From contig JAUQPV010000118.1 in assembly GCA_030550225.1 (NCBI GenBank), forward strand, positions 1-7,595: 7,595 nt of DNA, written 5' to 3'. A model generated the notes under the pieces. That model made no database searches. It worked only from the letters and a program-made list of their open reading frames with translations, and had not been told where the DNA came from. Positions 5,511 to 7,595 of this stretch are shown one piece after another (within the stretch, counting starts at the first letter, position 1; each line of letters opens with the position of its first letter). The stretch is from Acidobacteriota bacterium. GTDB taxonomy: Bacteria; Acidobacteriota; HRBIN11. The position numbers and the translations under genes were made by a program.

Positions 5511-7100
5511 ATGGTGCGCTTTCGTCAACTGGCTGGCTGGCTCTGCTTGGTGGCGACGGGCGTCATGGTCGGCTGTAGCGTGACCCGGGTCGAGACCGGG
5601 CCGCCTGTCCGGCAGGAACTTCGTCTGGACATGACGCGAACGCGGGTCGGGTCCGTCCGTCTGGTCCGGGTCGGCTCTGGCCCGGAGGGCCTGGACGTCC
5701 GGTGCGAACGGGTCGCTACGGCGCCCGAGCAGGTCGCCGACGTATTCCGGCCTGTCGAGGTCACGAAGCGCTGGAAGATGGGGGCCCTACAACGGGGTAT
5801 GCGGGACTTGGGGATCACGAGCTTGGTCATCGCGATCGCCTCCAAGTTGATCGTCCAGAATGTAAAAGACTTACCGCAAGATACGGCCCAGTCCTTGGAT
5901 AAAGTATATAAGTATGGTCTGCCCGCCGGGGCCGGTCTCGTCGCCCTGGCCATCGGGACGACGTTTTTGAGACGGCCCGAGCGGACCGAAAAGCCGCTTC
6001 CCGAAAAGCAAAGCCCCTGGCGGGACACGGGCCGGGACGTCCCCATCGAGCCGACGCCCATCTCGCCGGGTCCCGTACGGGTCTCTTTGGACGGTGTCGA
6101 AATTCAGCAGGTCGACACCGACCTGACGGGGGAGGCTCGGGTCGTCCTGGCGCCGGTGGTTTCTCAGCGATATAAAGAGGCTCCCGAATCCTTCCGGGTG
6201 ACCTTAAGCTGTCAAGACGCCACGTTAGAAATTCCATACTCGGCCGCTGAGGCCCGGGCCGTCTGGACGCGGGGGGTCGCTCTGGCCCTCCTGGACGAAG
6301 CCCGGCGGACGGGCGACGAATCGAAGGTCACGGCCGCCCGGGAGATGGACCCCACGCTGGACGAAGCGCTCCTCGTCTACGCCGATATCATCGGCAAGGA
6401 CCGACCCGTGCCGGCCATCACGGCCTACACGGATTACATCAACCTCCATCCGACGACGCCGGAGCTCCGAAACATCCAGCGGCGGGTCCTGGTCCTGGCC
6501 CTGCGGACGGAGCCCCTACCGCTGACGCCGGAGGCCGAAAACCACTGGCGGGTCGCCCAGGTCCGCATGCAGGCCGGGGCCTATGAGGAAGTCGCCAGCG
6601 AGCTCGAGCTGGTGACCCGGATGTCGCCCTGGTGGGTGGATGCTTACTATCAGTTAGCACGGGTCTATGAACAGCTCGGTCGGAAGCAAGACGCCCTGAC
6701 GCTTTACGAGCTGGCCGTCGGCGGAGCCCGGCAGGGGACCGAGTGGCTGGAAGCGGCCAAGGCGGCGACGATCCGCCTGCGGTACGAACTCGGTCAGCCC
6801 AAGGCCGCCCCAGCGACGACCGGTGCCCTCATCTTCGGGATGGAGGTCGCCGACCGGCCCTTGCCCAATTCTGACAAGACGGCTCTCACGGTCCTCCGGG
6901 TGCCGCCCGGTTCGAAGGCCGCCCGGGCGGGCTTTCGGGAGGGCGACGTCCTTGTCGGTATCGACGGTCAGCCGGTCGGGAAGTTGGAAGATATGCGGGC
7001 GACTCTTCAGAAACGACCGCCGGGCGCCCTCGTCCAGGTCGAAGTCCTGCGGGGTGGAAACCGACTCCTGATCCCGATGACGGTGGAGGCGACCCCTTGA
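5511..7100 (+). CDS. Probable lipoprotein with TPR-like region and C-terminal PDZ domain
   Basis: The 529-residue product starts with a short Arg-bearing n-region, a hydrophobic stretch and VMVGC, so Cys22 is the likely lipid-modified residue; Met at -3 is not the usual Leu. Two further hydrophobic segments follow (102-115 and 136-153), separated by a polar linker, suggesting a hairpin in or on the membrane. A beta-rich segment at about 185-240 (VRVSLDGVEIQQ) leads to a helical region. Residues 341-404 have TPR-like spacing (RMQAGAYEEVASELE, then YYQLARVYEQLGRKQDALTLYELAV). The C-terminus (about 433-529) is PDZ-like: ALIFGMEV, then GSKAARAGFREGDVLVGIDGQPV. No protease triad or other enzyme motif is visible, so it is probably an envelope scaffold or adaptor. 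The TPR and PDZ calls are firm in character, the precise role unknown. It lies 432 nt after the Ser/Thr kinase gene in the same orientation, so co-transcription is uncertain. Confidence 0.9.
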   Translation: MVRFRQLAGWLCLVATGVMVGCSVTRVETGPPVRQELRLDMTRTRVGSVRLVRVGSGPEGLDVRCERVATAPEQVADVFRPVEVTKRWKMGALQRGMRDLGITSLVIAIASKLIVQNVKDLPQDTAQSLDKVYKYGLPAGAGLVALAIGTTFLRRPERTEKPLPEKQSPWRDTGRDVPIEPTPISPGPVRVSLDGVEIQQVDTDLTGEARVVLAPVVSQRYKEAPESFRVTLSCQDATLEIPYSAAEARAVWTRGVALALLDEARRTGDESKVTAAREMDPTLDEALLVYADIIGKDRPVPAITAYTDYINLHPTTPELRNIQRRVLVLALRTEPLPLTPEAENHWRVAQVRMQAGAYEEVASELELVTRMSPWWVDAYYQLARVYEQLGRKQDALTLYELAVGGARQGTEWLEAAKAATIRLRYELGQPKAAPATTGALIFGMEVADRPLPNSDKTALTVLRVPPGSKAARAGFREGDVLVGIDGQPVGKLEDMRATLQKRPPGALVQVEVLRGGNRLLIPMTVEATP

Positions 7101-7148
7101 AGGCAGAAGGCCAAGAGCATAGAGCAAAGGGCAGGGGGCAAAAGGTTA
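7100..7148. repeat. Degenerate 7-bp tandem array, consensus near ARGGCAR
   Basis: Seven in-phase heptamers start at 7100 (AAGGCAG), 7107 (AAGGCCA), 7114 (AGAGCAT), 7121 (AGAGCAA), 7128 (AGGGCAG), 7135 (GGGGCAA) and 7142 (AAGGTTA). The array begins on the last base of the lipoprotein stop codon. The reverse-complement unit, YTGCCYT, resembles the units at 3506-3554. Confidence 0.75.
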
Positions 7149-7205
7149 GACGGCTGGAACCCTGGTGGGAGAACGAGGGGGTAAAAGGACTCCTATCAAG
7201 ACCCC

Positions 7206-7595
7206 ATGGGGACAAAGTACACGTCTATCTTTGGGGCCTCCTGTGGGCCTTTAGCATGGCGATCGCACCCATCGCCGTCGCCCAGCAGGCGTGGGACTTC
7301 TACTACCGGCTGGGGCTCCAACAGTTACGGAGCGGCGACCCCCGGGGAGCCATCGAGAGCCTCACGAGTGCCATCCGAAAGGGGCCTGCGCCAGGGCCTC
7401 GCCGACCGACAGCCGGCGGCCAGCTGGTCAACTTCTTTCCGTACCTGTACCTGGCGAGAGCCTACCTGGCACTGCAGGACTGTGACCAGGCCCGACGGAT
7501 GATCGAGACGTCGGTTCAAATGGGCGAGGTCCCCAAGGACCACCCCGATTACACCCTGCAGTTTGTACCGACCCAGCAAAGTATCCAGAAGGCAT
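7206..7595 (+). CDS. Exported TPR-like protein, start disrupted by apparent one-base indel, C-terminus cut by window edge
   Basis: The clear reading frame is the one containing ATG 7256 and runs off the right edge. It encodes AVAQQAWDFYYRLGLQQL, then GDPRGAIESLTSAIRKG and YLYLARAYLALQDCDQARRMIETSVQMG. The alternating helices, with Ala and Gly at TPR-like positions, suggest a periplasmic or surface interaction protein. In-frame codons upstream of ATG 7256 encode a good signal-peptide core (VYLWGLLWAFSM before the AVA-Q cleavage-like site), so ATG 7256 is too late. The only other in-frame start is TTG 7097, which would place the 7-bp array inside the protein. ATG 7206 would give an ideal signal peptide but is one base out of phase; one more G in the run at 7208-7211 would join them. 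The gene follows the lipoprotein gene by about 105 nt and is probably in the same operon. It matches no named family that I can recognise. Confidence 0.7.

Noticed and set aside
5282..5578. 98-residue plus-strand open frame across the repeat region
   Set aside because: It is translated from tandem repeats (for example LTALLPYCLTALF comes from the octamers) and overlaps the lipoprotein start in another frame; it is not a credible gene.
5525..6061. 178-residue minus-strand open frame
   Set aside because: It is antisense to the lipoprotein gene, whose plus-strand frame has a signal peptide, a good ribosome site and later TPR and PDZ features.
7206..7502. 98-residue plus-strand frame starting at ATG 7206
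   Set aside because: After the first few residues its translation is Ser/Pro/Arg-rich with no features, whereas the neighbouring frame gives a signal-peptide core and TPR-like helices. Only its ATG may be the true start, after an indel.
1..7595. tRNA, rRNA, insertion sequence or phage genes
   Set aside because: I looked on both strands and saw no tRNA-like cloverleaf sequence, rRNA core motif, transposase motif or integrase gene.

Overview
This is a GC-rich bacterial chromosome segment whose codon choice favours GTC, GGG and CGG. The gene content is a large soluble hybrid sensor kinase, a transmembrane Hanks-type Ser/Thr kinase with an extracytoplasmic PEGA-like domain, and exported TPR and PDZ proteins. 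This mix is common in Acidobacteriota and other large-genome, signalling-rich environmental bacteria. That placement is an inference from gene style; there is no rRNA or marker gene here to fix the taxon.

Layout. (1) Positions 3334 down to 1, minus strand: a hybrid histidine kinase with order PAS-PAS-GAF-GAF-GAF-HisKA-HATPase-REC, cut by the left window edge inside the receiver domain. (2) 3335-3566: a divergent intergenic region with a good sigma70-like promoter for the minus-strand gene, a weaker candidate for the plus-strand gene, and a degenerate 7-bp tandem array. (3) 3567-5078, plus: a membrane Ser/Thr protein kinase. (4) 5079-5510: a 432-bp gene-free stretch built of phased 7-8 bp tandem repeats and a long imperfect inverted repeat. 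(5) 5511-7100, plus: a probable lipoprotein with TPR-like helices and a C-terminal PDZ domain. (6) 7101-7205: a short gap with another 7-bp array. (7) About 7206 to the right edge, plus: an exported TPR-like protein whose start appears disrupted by a one-base indel.

Functionally, two sensory kinases are transcribed divergently: a cytoplasmic His-Asp system, and a Ser/Thr kinase that probably reads the cell envelope. Two exported envelope proteins that look like protein-interaction scaffolds follow downstream. A link between the kinases and the envelope proteins is plausible from position only. The least ordinary part is the intergenic DNA. All three gaps carry short phased arrays, most with a GGCA/TGCC core, and the largest gap is folded around a diverged inverted repeat, part of which has a possible third copy upstream of the Ser/Thr kinase gene.
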